DNA of 64,000 nucleotides from contig JAJEKV010000035.1 in NCBI GenBank assembly GCA_021234155.1, positions 682,001 through 746,000 of the forward strand. Direction: 5' to 3'. The position numbers and the translations under genes were made by a program. Shown here one piece after another: positions 54,201 to 64,000 of this stretch (its first letter is position 1; each line of letters opens with the position of its first letter). This DNA comes from Isoetes taiwanensis. Lineage: Eukaryota; Streptophyta; Lycopodiopsida; Isoetales; Isoetaceae. The notes beneath the pieces were generated by a model. It did not search any database. It had not been told where the DNA came from and worked only from the letters and a program-made list of their open reading frames with translations.

Positions 54201-56878
54201 GCAGCTTCCTGGGATTTTAGGGTCCGTGGCTCAAGGCCAACACCCCCCACTCCATCGCCAAGTCACACGCAAGGTCCCGCCTGACCGACAAGGAGAGGGC
54301 CTCCAAAACGTAAACCCCGTGGGTGGGTTGCCGTGTTCTAGAAGGGTTTGCGTTTTGGGGCCGAGACTTGGTCTGCTGCACTTGGGACCTGGCCGAGAAG
54401 CCGCAGCCGAGAATACACGGAGCAAGGGGAACCGACGGAGCGGAGTTTGGGCCTGTCCTCCTCCCGATGTGGCAAGTAGAAGTCGGGGGGCTTTTTGCAA
54501 GTGGCAAGACATTCATAAATTGCAATTAATGCATTGTACCTAAAATAAATTCTGATTTTTTGCCACCTGGAATCCTAATCCATTTCCAAAGACACCCAAT
54601 TTTTTGAAATTTTCGAGAAGGTCTAGGTCAAAGGGTTAGCATTAGAACGGCCGGGGCAGCCCGCTGCAGGGCAACCGAAGCCGCACCCTTCCCCAAGTCA
54701 AACGAGGCCTGACCTTGCAGGATCCCTCACAAGAGGGGAGAGTCCGGACCCCAAGAGGCTGGATCCAAAAAGTTCCCCGAGGCAGCCCCTTCCTCGGCAG
54801 CGCCTCCCCGGGCCGTGACGCTAACGACCACCTCCCGAGCCCTGGTTCCCCTATCCGACCGCTGATCCTCCGCTCGGGGGCCCCTCTTCAAGAAGGCCCA
54901 AAAGATTCCAGATCGGGTCCTGAGAACTTGTCAAACCGGGGGGGCCCCCGAGGGTCGGCCTTGTAGAAACCGCATTGTCTTGTCGCTCGCACCGGGAGGT
55001 TCGGAATGGCAAATCGACCGCCAAATCGTCCGAATGGCTTAAATTACCTAGGGAGCAAGTTACAAGGTCGGTTTTGCAAAAAGAAAGAAACACTCACGCC
55101 TCCACAAAGATCCCCGATCCACATCCTAGGCCAATTGACTACGAGTGTGATGGAAGTGAGCTACTTTGGCGCTTCTTGAGGTCGGTGGTCTTCCGCCACC
55201 TTAACTTGGTCCCCTGTGGCAACGCCGACGCTTCGAGTCCATTGGCGAGTCAAATCGCGATTCCGAGAGGGGAGGTCGCCCCGTCCGGCCCCTGTGGCCT
55301 TGGGGAGAGGAAACCGGGGCAAGCACCGGGATTTAGGGTCCGTGCTCAAGGCCAACACCCCCACTCCACGTCAAGTCACCGCAAAGGTCCCACCCGGACC
55401 GACAAGGAGAGGGCCTCCAAAACGCAAAACCCCCGGGTTGCCGTGTTCTAGAAGGGTTTGCGCTTTGGGGGCCGAGACTTGGTCTCGCTGCACTTGGGAC
55501 CTGGCCGAGAAGCCGCAGTCGGAGAATACGGAGCAAGGGGAACTGACGGAGCGGAGTTTGGGCCTGTCCTCCTCCCGATGTGGCAAGTAGAAGTCGGGGG
55601 CTTTTGCGCTGGGCAAGACATTCATAAATTCGCAATTAATGCATTGTACCTAAAATAAATTCTGATTTTTGCCACTGGAATCCTAATCCATTTCCAAAGA
55701 CACAGCCCAATTTTCGAAATTTTCTGAGAAGGTCTAGGTCAAAGGGTTAGCATTAGAACGGGTCGGGCAGCCCGCTGTGGTGGCAACCGAAAGCTGGCAC
55801 CCTTCCCCAAGTCAAACGAGGCTGGACTTTGGGGATCCCTCACAAGAGGGGAGAGTCCGGACCCCAAGAGGCTGGATCCAAAAGTTCCCCGAGGCAGCTC
55901 CTTCCCCGAAGCGCCCCTGGGCCGCAGACGCCAATGACCACCCTCCGGAGCCCCGGGTTCCCCTATCCGACCGCTGATCCTCCGCTCGTGGGCCCCTCTT
56001 CGGAAGGCCCAAAAGATTCCAGATCGTGGTCCTGGGGAGAACTTGTCAAACCGCAAGGCCCCCGAGGCTCGGGCCTTTGTAGAAACCGCAGATTGTCTTG
56101 TCGCTCGGCACGGGAGGTCCTCGAATGGCAAATCGACCCCCGCCAAATCGTCCGGAATGGGCGAAATTACCCTAGGGAGCAAGTTACAAGGTCGGTTTTG
56201 CAAAAAGAAAGAAACACTCACGCCTCCACGACAAGATATCCCCATCCACATCCTAGGCCAATTGACTACGAGTGTGATGGAAGTGAGCTACTTTGGCTTT
56301 CTTTGAGGTCGGGTGGTTCTCTGGCCACGGAACTTGGTCCCCTGTGGCAACGCCGACGCTCCGAGTCCATTGGCAGAGCCAAATCGCGATTCCCGAGAGG
56401 GAGGTCGCCTGGCCCCGCCCTCGTGGCCTTGGGGAGAGGAAATTCGGGCAAGCAGCCCGGGGATTTTAGGGTCCCGCTCGGCGGGCCAACACCCCACTCC
56501 ACGCCAAGTCACGCGCAAGGTCCCCGCCTCGGACCGACAGGAGAGGGCCTCCAAAACGAAACCCCTGGGCTGCCGTGTTCTAGAAGGGTTTGGCGCTTTT
56601 GGGGCCGAGACTTGGTCTGTTGCACTTGGGACCCCGGGCCGAGAAGCCGCAGCCAGAATACGAGCAAGGGGAACCGACTGAGCGGAGTTTGGGCCCGTCC
56701 TCCTCCCGATGTGGCAAGTAGAAGTCGGGGCTTTTGGCAAAGGGCAAGACATTCATAAATTTAATTAATGCATTGTACGAAAATAAATTCTGATTTTTTT
56801 TGCCAGCTGGAATCCTAATCCATTTCCAGCACACAGCCCAATTTTCTAAATTTTCGAGAGAAGGTCTAGGTCAAAGGG
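51251..56878. repeat. 1.1-kb S-unit tandem array, five units
   Basis: Units start at GGTTAGCATTAGAACGG-type sequence at 51251, 52374, 53510, 54636 and 55747, so lengths are 1123, 1136, 1126, 1111 and 1132 bp. Constant landmarks include ACCCTAGGGAGCAAGTTACA, CCTAGGCCAATTGACTACGA, GAGAGGGCCTCCAAAACG and CATTCATAAATTCGCAATTA. Open frames (up to 309 residues in one unit) are not conserved between units, so no protein is called. Confidence 0.95.
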
Positions 56879-57146
56879 TTAAGATTAGAACGGCCGGGGC
56901 AACTCTCGCTGGTAGCAACCGAAGCCGCACCCCTTCCCCAAGCCAACGAGGCTGGGACCTTGGTGGATCCCTCACAAGAGGGAGAGTCCTGACCCTGGGC
57001 AAGAGGCTGGATCCAAAAAGTTCCCGAGGCAGCCCTTCCCCCAACCGCCCCCTGGGTCAGACGCTAATGACCACCTCCCTGCTCCGGTCCCCTATCCACC
57101 GCTGGATCCTCCGCTCAGGCCCCTCTTCGAAGACCCAAAAGATTTT
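56879..57146. repeat. truncated S unit
   Basis: The unit begins normally but stops at GACCCAAAAGATT (about 57145), after about one quarter of its length. Confidence 0.88.
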
Positions 57147-57600
57147 GCTATAGCTCGACAGATGGTGCTACTTTTCCTTCAATTCATGTTCCCATTGTTT
57201 TAAAAAGCTTATTTAGGCAAACAATCAAGGTGCTCCTCGCGATTCTTCTACATTGTATCTTTGACGCTTGGCGGTCTAGCCTTCCAAAAATCAAAGCAAT
57301 TGCGTGAGATTGTCTTTCCAAATCCCTCGATAATTTGATAATTATAAACATATGATGTTCCCTCTGCATAATCATTCCGAAGTTCAGATTTCCTCCATCC
57401 AAGCAAGGGCACACGCTTATATTACATCCCAACCATGTCAATTGCAAAATGAGAAATATGAAATAATAATATATCTAGTCATACCTGTGCTTCTCGTGGT
57501 TCTATTGTTATCGTGTCATTGTCTAGATTTGCTTCTTCATCTCCCCTCGCAATTGTATTCTCAATATTCTAACCAATTTATCAGTCCGGCTAAGTAATGG
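57147..57600 (-). repeat. isolated 0.45-kb piece of the L part inside the S array
   Basis: GCTATAGCTCGACAGATGGT to GCTAAGTAATGGCTAATATG matches the end of the L part in unit 2 (about 46955-47400). It holds the motif I and Ia part of the SNF2 fragment on the minus strand (STLIVC, about 57230; MQREHHMFIIIKL) but lacks the DEAQ part and the heat-shock elements. Confidence 0.9.
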
Positions 57601-60600
57601 CTAATATGGGATGTACCACAGGCAACCGAGCCGCACCCTTCCCCAAGTCAAACGAGGCCAGACCTTTGCAGTGGATCCTCTACAAGAGGGAGAGTCCTGA
57701 CTCCCAAGAGGCGATCCAAAAGTTCCCGGCAGCCTCTTCCCGGCAAATGCCTCCTGGGCCGCAGATTTAATGACCACTTCTCCTGAGTCCTGCCTCCCTA
57801 TCCGGACCGCTGGATCCTCCGCTCAGGGGCCCCTGAAGGCCCAAAAGATTCCAGATCGGGTCCGAGAACTTGTCAAACCAAGGCCCCGGGAGGCCTACCA
57901 GAGAAACCGGCAGTTGTTCACGTCGCCCGCACCGAGGCTCCTATCGGCAAATCGACCGCCAAATCGTCCTAATGGCGGTAAACACCCTAGGGAGCAAGTT
58001 ACAAGGCTCATAAAAGAAAGAACACCACGCCTCCACGACGCAGAGATCCCCGTGATCCACATCCTAGGCCAATTGACTACGAGTGTGATGGAAGTGAGCT
58101 ACTTTTGGCGCTCTTGAGGCCGGGTGGTCTTCGCCACTTTAACTGGTCCCGTGGCAACGTCGACAACAAGCCTGAGTCCATTGGGCGTAGCCAAATCGCT
58201 GATTCCCGAGAGGGAGGTCGCCTGTCCGTCCCCAAGGGCCTTGGGGAGAGGAAATTCAAAAGCAGCTTCCTGGGATTTTTAGGTCCGCGGCTCAAGGCCA
58301 ACACCCCACCCACGCTGTCACGCGCAAGTCCCCCGACTTGACAAGGAGAGGGCCTCCAAAACGAAACCCCGTGGGGTGCCGTGTTCTAGAAGGGTTTACG
58401 CTTTGGGGCCGAGACTTGGGTCTGTTGCACTTGGGACCGCCCGAGAAGTTTGTTTAGAATGGAGCAAGGGGAACTGACGGAGCGGAGTTTGGGCCTGTCC
58501 TCCTCCCGATGTGGCAAGTAGAAGTCGGGGGCGCTTTTGGCAAAGGGTAAGACATTCATAAATTCGCACTAATGCATTGTACGAAAATAAATTCTGATTT
58601 TTGCCACCTGATTCTAATCCATTCCAAAGACACAGCCCAATTTTCAAATTTTCGAGAAGGTCTAGGGTGAAAGGGTTAAGATTAGAACGGCCGCAGCCCG
58701 CTGGCAGTATAAACCGAGCTGGGCACCTTCCCAAGTCAACGAGGCCAGACCTTGCAGGATCCCCCAAAGAGGGGAGAGTCCTAATTCCCCAAGAGGCGAT
58801 CCAAAGTTCCCGAGGCAGCCCTTCCCCTGCGCCGGGGGCTGTCACGACGCACGACCACCTCCCGAGCCCGGTTTCCCCATCCGACCGCTTGGATCCTCCG
58901 CTCAAGGGCCCCTTTTCTAGAAGGCCCAAAAGATTCCAGATCGGGTCCGGAGAATTTGTCAAATCACAAGGCCCCGGCGAGGCTCACCTTGTAGAAACCG
59001 GGCAGTGTCTTGTCGTTCTAACCGGGAGGCTCCAGAATGGCAAATCGACCCGCCAAATCGTCCGAATGGCGAAATTACCCTAGGAGCAAGTTACAAGGTC
59101 GGTTTTGCAAAAGAAAGAACACCACGCCTCCACGACAAGATCCCGCATCCACATCCTAGGCCAATCGACTACGAGTGTGATGGAAGTGAGCTACTTTGGT
59201 GCTTCTTGGAGGTCGGGTGGTTCGCCACTTTAACTTGGTCCCTGTGGCAATGTCGACGCTTCGAGTCCATTGGCGAGCCAAATCGCGATTCCGGAGAGGG
59301 GAGGTCGCCCATCCGTCCCCTGGCCTTGGGAGAGGAAATGAGCTCATGGATTTTTAGGGTCCATGCTGGTCGAAGGCCAACACCCCCACTCCATGGTTGT
59401 CACGTGCAAGGTCCCGCCCCATCCGATGAGAGGGCCTCCAAAACGAAACCCCGTGGCCAAAGAAGGTTTGTGTTTTGGGGCCGAAACTTGGTCCGCACTT
59501 GGGACTCCGGCCGAGAAGCTGCATGGAGAATACGGAGCAAGGGGAACCGACGGAGCGGAGTTTGGGCTTGGGCCTGTCCTCCTCCCGATGTGGCAAGTAG
59601 AAGTGGGGGCAAAAGGGCAAGACATTCATAAATTTTTAATTAATGCATTGTACCAAAAATAAATTCAGATTTTTTTGCCACCGATTCCTAATTCATCTCC
59701 AAAGACACAAAAACAATTCTCAAATTTTCTAGAAGGTCTAGGTCAAAGGGTTAGTATTAGAATCTTGTATATTTGCACAGGCAAACCGGGCCGCACCTTT
59801 CCCAAGTCAAACGAGGCTAGACCTTTGCGTGATCCTCACAAGAGGGGAGAGTCCCGACCCCAAGAGGCAGGATCCAAAGTTCCCGAGGCAGCTCTTTTCC
59901 CGGGCAGATAAATGCCCCCGGGTCGCAGCAATGACCCTCCCGAGTCTTGCCTCTATCCGACCGCTGATCCTCCGCTCATGGATTGAAGGCCCAAAAGATT
60001 CCAGATCCCCGAGAACTTGTCAACCAGAATGCCCCGAGGCGGCCCCTTGTAGAAAGCTGGCATTTGTCTTGTCATCCTTACTTGGGAGGTGGCCAAATCG
60101 AATGGCAAATCGATTCCTCGCCAAATCGTTCGGAATGGCGAAATTACCCTAGGGAGCAAGTTAAAGGTCGGTTTTGCAAAAGAAAGAAACACTCACGCCC
60201 CACGACAAAGATCCCCGCATCCACATCCCAGGCCAATTGACTACGAGTGTGATGGAAGTGAGCCACTTTTGCTTCTGGAGGTCGGGTGGTCTCGCCACTA
60301 ACTTGGGTCCCTGTGGCAATGTCGACGTTTCCGAGTCCATTGGCAGAGCCAAATCACGATTCCCGAGAGGGAGGTCGCCCGTCCGTCTCTGTGGCCTTGG
60401 GAGAGGAAATTCAAAGAAGCCTGGGATTTTAGGGTCCGTGTTCAAGGCCAACACCCCACTCCACGCCAAGTCACGCAAGGTCCCGCCTACAGAGAGGGGC
60501 CTCCAAAACGAAACCCCGTGGGTTGCCAAGTTCTAGAAGGGCTTATGCTTTGGGGGTCGAGACTTGTCTGCTGCACTTGGGACCCGGCCAAGAAGTCGCA

Positions 60601-63600
60601 GCCGAGAATGCGAGTAAGGGAAACCGACGAGCGGAGTTTGGGCCTCCCTCCTCCGATGTGGCAAGTAGAAGTCGGGGGGCTTTTTGCAAGGGCAAGACAT
60701 TCATAAATTCGCAATTAATGCATTGTACGAAAATAAATTCTGATTTTTGCCACCGGATTCCTAATCCATCTCCAAACACAGCCCCAATTTTCAAATTTCG
60801 AGAAGGTCTAGGTCAAAGGGTTAGCATTAGAACGGCTTGGGGCAGCCCGCTGTGGCAACCGAAATGGGGTTGACCCTTCCCCAAGTCAAACGAGGCTATA
60901 CCTGGCTAAGATCCCTCACAAGAGGGGAGAGTCCTAACTCCCAAGAGGCGGATCCAAAAGTTCCCGAGGCAGCCCTTTTCCTACGCAGCGCCCCCGGGTC
61001 TGACGCTAATGACCACCCTCCCGAGCCCGGGCTCTATCCGACCGCTGATCCTCCGCTCAGGCCCTCTTCGAAGGCCCAAAAGATTCCAGACGGCCCCGAG
61101 AACTTGTCAAACCACGGGGCGCCCCGAGGCTCGGGCCAGAAACCGGGCAGTTGTTTTGTCGCTCGGCACCGGGAGGCTCCTAATGGCAAATCGACCGCCA
61201 AATCGTCCGAAATGGCGAAATTACCCTAGGGAGCAAGTTACAAGGTCGGTTTTGCAAAAGAAAGAAACACTCACGCCTCCACGACAAGATCCCGCATCCA
61301 CATCCTAGGCCAATTGACTACGAGTGTGATGGAAGTGAGCTACTTTTTGGCGCTTTTGGAGGTCGGGTGGTCTTCCTCGCCACGGAACTTGGTCCCTGTG
61401 GCAATGTCGACGCCCGAGTCCATTGGCAGAGCCAAATCGCGATTCCCAGAGGGAGGTCGCCTGGGTCCGTCCCCTGTGGCCTTGGGAGAGGGAAATTCGG
61501 GGCAAGCAGCCCGGGGATTTTAGGGTCCGTGCCTTTGGCCAACACCCCACTCCACGCCAAGTCACGGTGCAAGGTCCCGCCCGACCCGACAAGGAGAGGG
61601 CCTCCAAAACGAAACCCCGTGGGCTGCCAAGTTCTAGAAGGGTTTGCGCTTTGGGGCCGAGACTGGTCTGCTGCACTTGGGACCCGGCCGAGAAGCCGGA
61701 GCCGAGAATACGAGCAAGGGAACCGACGGAGCGGAGTTTGGGCCTGTCCTCCTCCCGATGTGGCAAGTAGAAGTTTGGGGCGCTTTTTGCGCTGGCAAGA
61801 CATTCATAAATTCGCAGAATTAATGCATTGTACGAAAATAAATTCGATTTTTGCCACCGATTCCTAATCCATCTCCAAAGACACAACCCAAATTTTCGGA
61901 ATTTTCGGAGAAGGTCTAGGTCAAAGGGTTAGAAGGTCAGAAAAGAATGGGCAGCCCGCTGGAATCAAACCGAGCTGGCACCCTTCCCAAGTCAAACGAG
62001 GCCAGATCCTCCCCACAAGATTGGGAGAGTCCGACATCAAGAGGCGGATCCAAAAGTTCCCGAGGCAGCGCCCTTTCCGCATTGATGAAGATAAATGCCA
62101 ATGACCACCAAAAGCCCGTTCCCCTATCCGACCGCTGATCCTCCGCTGGCCCCCTTTCGGAAGGCCCAAAAGATTCCAGATGGATAGGAGAACTTGTCAA
62201 ACCGCCGGGCGTCCCCGAGGCTATTAAACCGCAGTTGTTTTGTCGTAATGAACCGGAGGTTTCTAATGGCAAATCGACCGCCAAATCGTCCGACGGCAAA
62301 ATTACCCTAGGGAGCAAGTTACAAGGTCGGTTTTGCAAAAGAAAGAAACACCACGCCCTCCATGACAAGATCCCGCATCCACATCCCAGGCCAATTGACT
62401 ACGAGTGTGATGGAAGTGAGCTACTTTGGCGCTTTGGAGGTCGGGTGGTCTTCCGCCACGGAACTTGGTCCCTGTGGCAATGTCGACGCTTCGAGTCCAT
62501 TGGCAGAGCCAAATCCGCGATTCCGGAGAGGGGGAGGTCGCCGTCTGCCCCCAAGGCCTTGGGGAGAGGAAATTCGGGGCAAGCAGCCCGGGGATTTAGG
62601 TCCAAAGGCCAACACCCCACCCACGTCAAGTCACTGCCAAGGGTCCCTAACGAACTGACAAGGAGAGGGCCTCCAAAACGAAACCCCGTGGGCTGCTGTG
62701 TTCTAGAAGGGTTTTTTTTGGGGGGCGAGGACTTGGTCTGTTGCACTTGGGACCGCCGAGAAGCCGAGTTGAATGGAGCAAGGGAAATCGACGGAGCAAG
62801 TTTGTTCCTGTCCTCCCGATGTGCAAGTAGAAGCCTGGGGTTTTTGAACTAAAAAAGACATTCATAAATTAGCAATTAATGCATTGTAAGAAAAAAATTC
62901 TGATTTTTGCCACCGGATTCCTAATCCATCTCCAAGACACATTCGAATTTTCTAAATTTTCCTTTAGGGCTAGGTCAAAGGGTTAGCATTAGAACGTTAA
63001 AAACTTTTTAAAACAGGCAACATTCTGGCACCCTTCCCCAAGTCAAACGAGGCCAGGACCTTGCAGTGATCCTCACAAGAGGGGAGAGTCCCCCCCAAGA
63101 GGCGGATCCAAAATGTTCCCCAGGCAGCCCTTCCCGGCAGCCCCCGGGGCCGTGCACGCTAATGATCACCTTTAGAGCCCGGTTCTATCCGGCATGATCC
63201 TCCGCTCAGGCCCCTCTTCTGAAGGCCCAAAAGATTCCGTGATCGTCCGGAGAACTTGTCAAACCGCGGGGCCCCGAGGCCGGCCTTGTAGAAACCGGCA
63301 GTTGTTTTGTCGTTCGGCACCGGGAGGCTCCGAATGGCAAATCGACCGCCAAATCGTCCAAATGGCGTTACCCTAGGGAGCAAGTTACAAGGTCGGTTTT
63401 GCAAAAAGAAAGAAACACTCACGCCCACACGAAAAGATCCCGCATCCACATCCTAGGCCAATTGACTACGAGTGTGATGGAAGTGAGCTACTTTGGCCTT
63501 GGAGGTCGGGTGGTCTTCTTTTAACTTGGTCCCTGTGGCAATGTCGACGCTCGAGTCCATTGGCGCAGCCAAATCAAGATTCCCAGAAGGGAGGTCACCC

Positions 63601-64000
63601 GACCCTGTGGCCTTGGGGAGAGGAAATTTGGGGCAAGCACCTCCTGGGATTTAGGGTCCCCGCCCAAGGCCAACACCCCACTCCACATCAAGTCACAAAG
63701 GCAAGGTGGTCCCGCCGACATATGGAGAGGGCCTCCAAAACGTGAAACCCCGTGGGGCTGCCGTGTTTCTAGAAGGGTTTGCGCTTTGGGGCCGAGACTT
63801 GGTCTGCTGCACTTGGGACCTCGGGCCGAGAAGCCGCATGAGAATACGAGCAAGGGGAACCGATAGTGGAGTTTGGGCCCGTCCCTCCCGATGTGGCAAG
63901 TAGAAGCCTGGGGCTATTGTGGCAAGACATTCATAAATTCGCAATTAATGCATTGTACAAAAATAAATTTGATTTTTTTGCCACTGATTCCTAATCCATT
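57601..64000. repeat. 1.1-kb S-unit tandem array continued, six units, runs off the window
   Basis: Units start at about 57601, 58676, 59751, 60821, 61929 and 62983. Lengths are 1075, 1075, 1070, 1108 and 1054, and the last is cut by the window end. From about 59680 on, the unit end reads GCCACCGATTCCTAATCCATC instead of GCCAGCTGGAATCCTAATCC, so these units form a distinct sub-group. No gene is supported. Confidence 0.95.

Noticed and set aside
55829-56758. 309-residue open frame in a short unit, and many 100-170 residue frames across 44.6-64 kb on both strands
   Set aside because: Frames are not conserved between neighbouring units, change with each small indel, and are Pro/Arg/Gly-rich as expected from random translation of GC-rich sequence.
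51251-64000. Possible rDNA or rDNA spacer because of 1.1-kb GC-rich tandem units
   Set aside because: No 18S, 5.8S, 25S or 5S landmark was recognised on either strand; only unit periodicity resembles a spacer.

Overview
This is eukaryotic, plant-type nuclear DNA. Support comes from plant-like GT-AG introns, TATA-box promoters, Ty3/gypsy and LINE relics, Helitrons, hAT, and coding fragments related to the plant CHR27/CHR28 class of SNF2 helicases. Gene content is almost wholly transposable elements, DUF7869-type genes and tandem repeats. A large repeat-rich streptophyte genome (charophyte alga, bryophyte, lycophyte or fern) fits best, but the species cannot be fixed from sequence alone. No ordinary housekeeping gene, rRNA or intact tRNA was recognised. 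All family names below come from reading motifs, without database searches.

0-29.3 kb: one Ty3/gypsy retrotransposon is cut into three colinear pieces (1-3075, 21036-21240, 27611-28194, then a 3' LTR). Two large insertions separate them. Insertion 1 (3.1-21.0 kb) carries a decayed LINE, two small ORFs with a shared TATA promoter, a DUF7869-type gene on the minus strand, a 3.0-kb Helitron, coiled-coil-like tandem repeats and a broken ParB-like gene associated with arrays of AAATGGCGC palindromes. Insertion 2 (21.2-27.6 kb) repeats the layout of the two small ORFs plus DUF7869 gene, followed by GATCGC palindromes and a 35-bp tandem repeat.

29.3-34.7 kb: relics of a chromodomain Ty3/gypsy element (minus), a hAT transposase, an L1-like ORF1 and a second Helitron (minus, 3042 bp) whose ends match the first.

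34.7-42.0 kb: a multi-exon ParB-like gene (minus, start 38919) whose introns hold many copies of a 16-bp palindrome, GGTATAAATTTATACC. It is divergent from a third DUF7869-type gene (plus, 39310-41998). Thus DUF7869 genes occur three times, twice near a ParB-like gene and twice with the small-ORF pair. I infer that these are pieces of one poorly described mobile or selfish gene system.

42.1-43.0 kb: a CpG-rich block and a 30-bp TGACG tandem repeat. 43.0-64.0 kb: a large tandem array. Three 2.7-kb units each combine a 1.6-kb part (a minus-strand SNF2 helicase fragment plus perfect heat-shock-element arrays) with a 1.1-kb GC-rich part. The 1.1-kb part alone then repeats to the window end, interrupted once by a 0.45-kb piece of the 1.6-kb part.

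Many coding regions carry small frameshifts, and near-identical repeat units differ mostly by short indels. Some breaks may therefore be consensus errors of long-read data instead of real decay.
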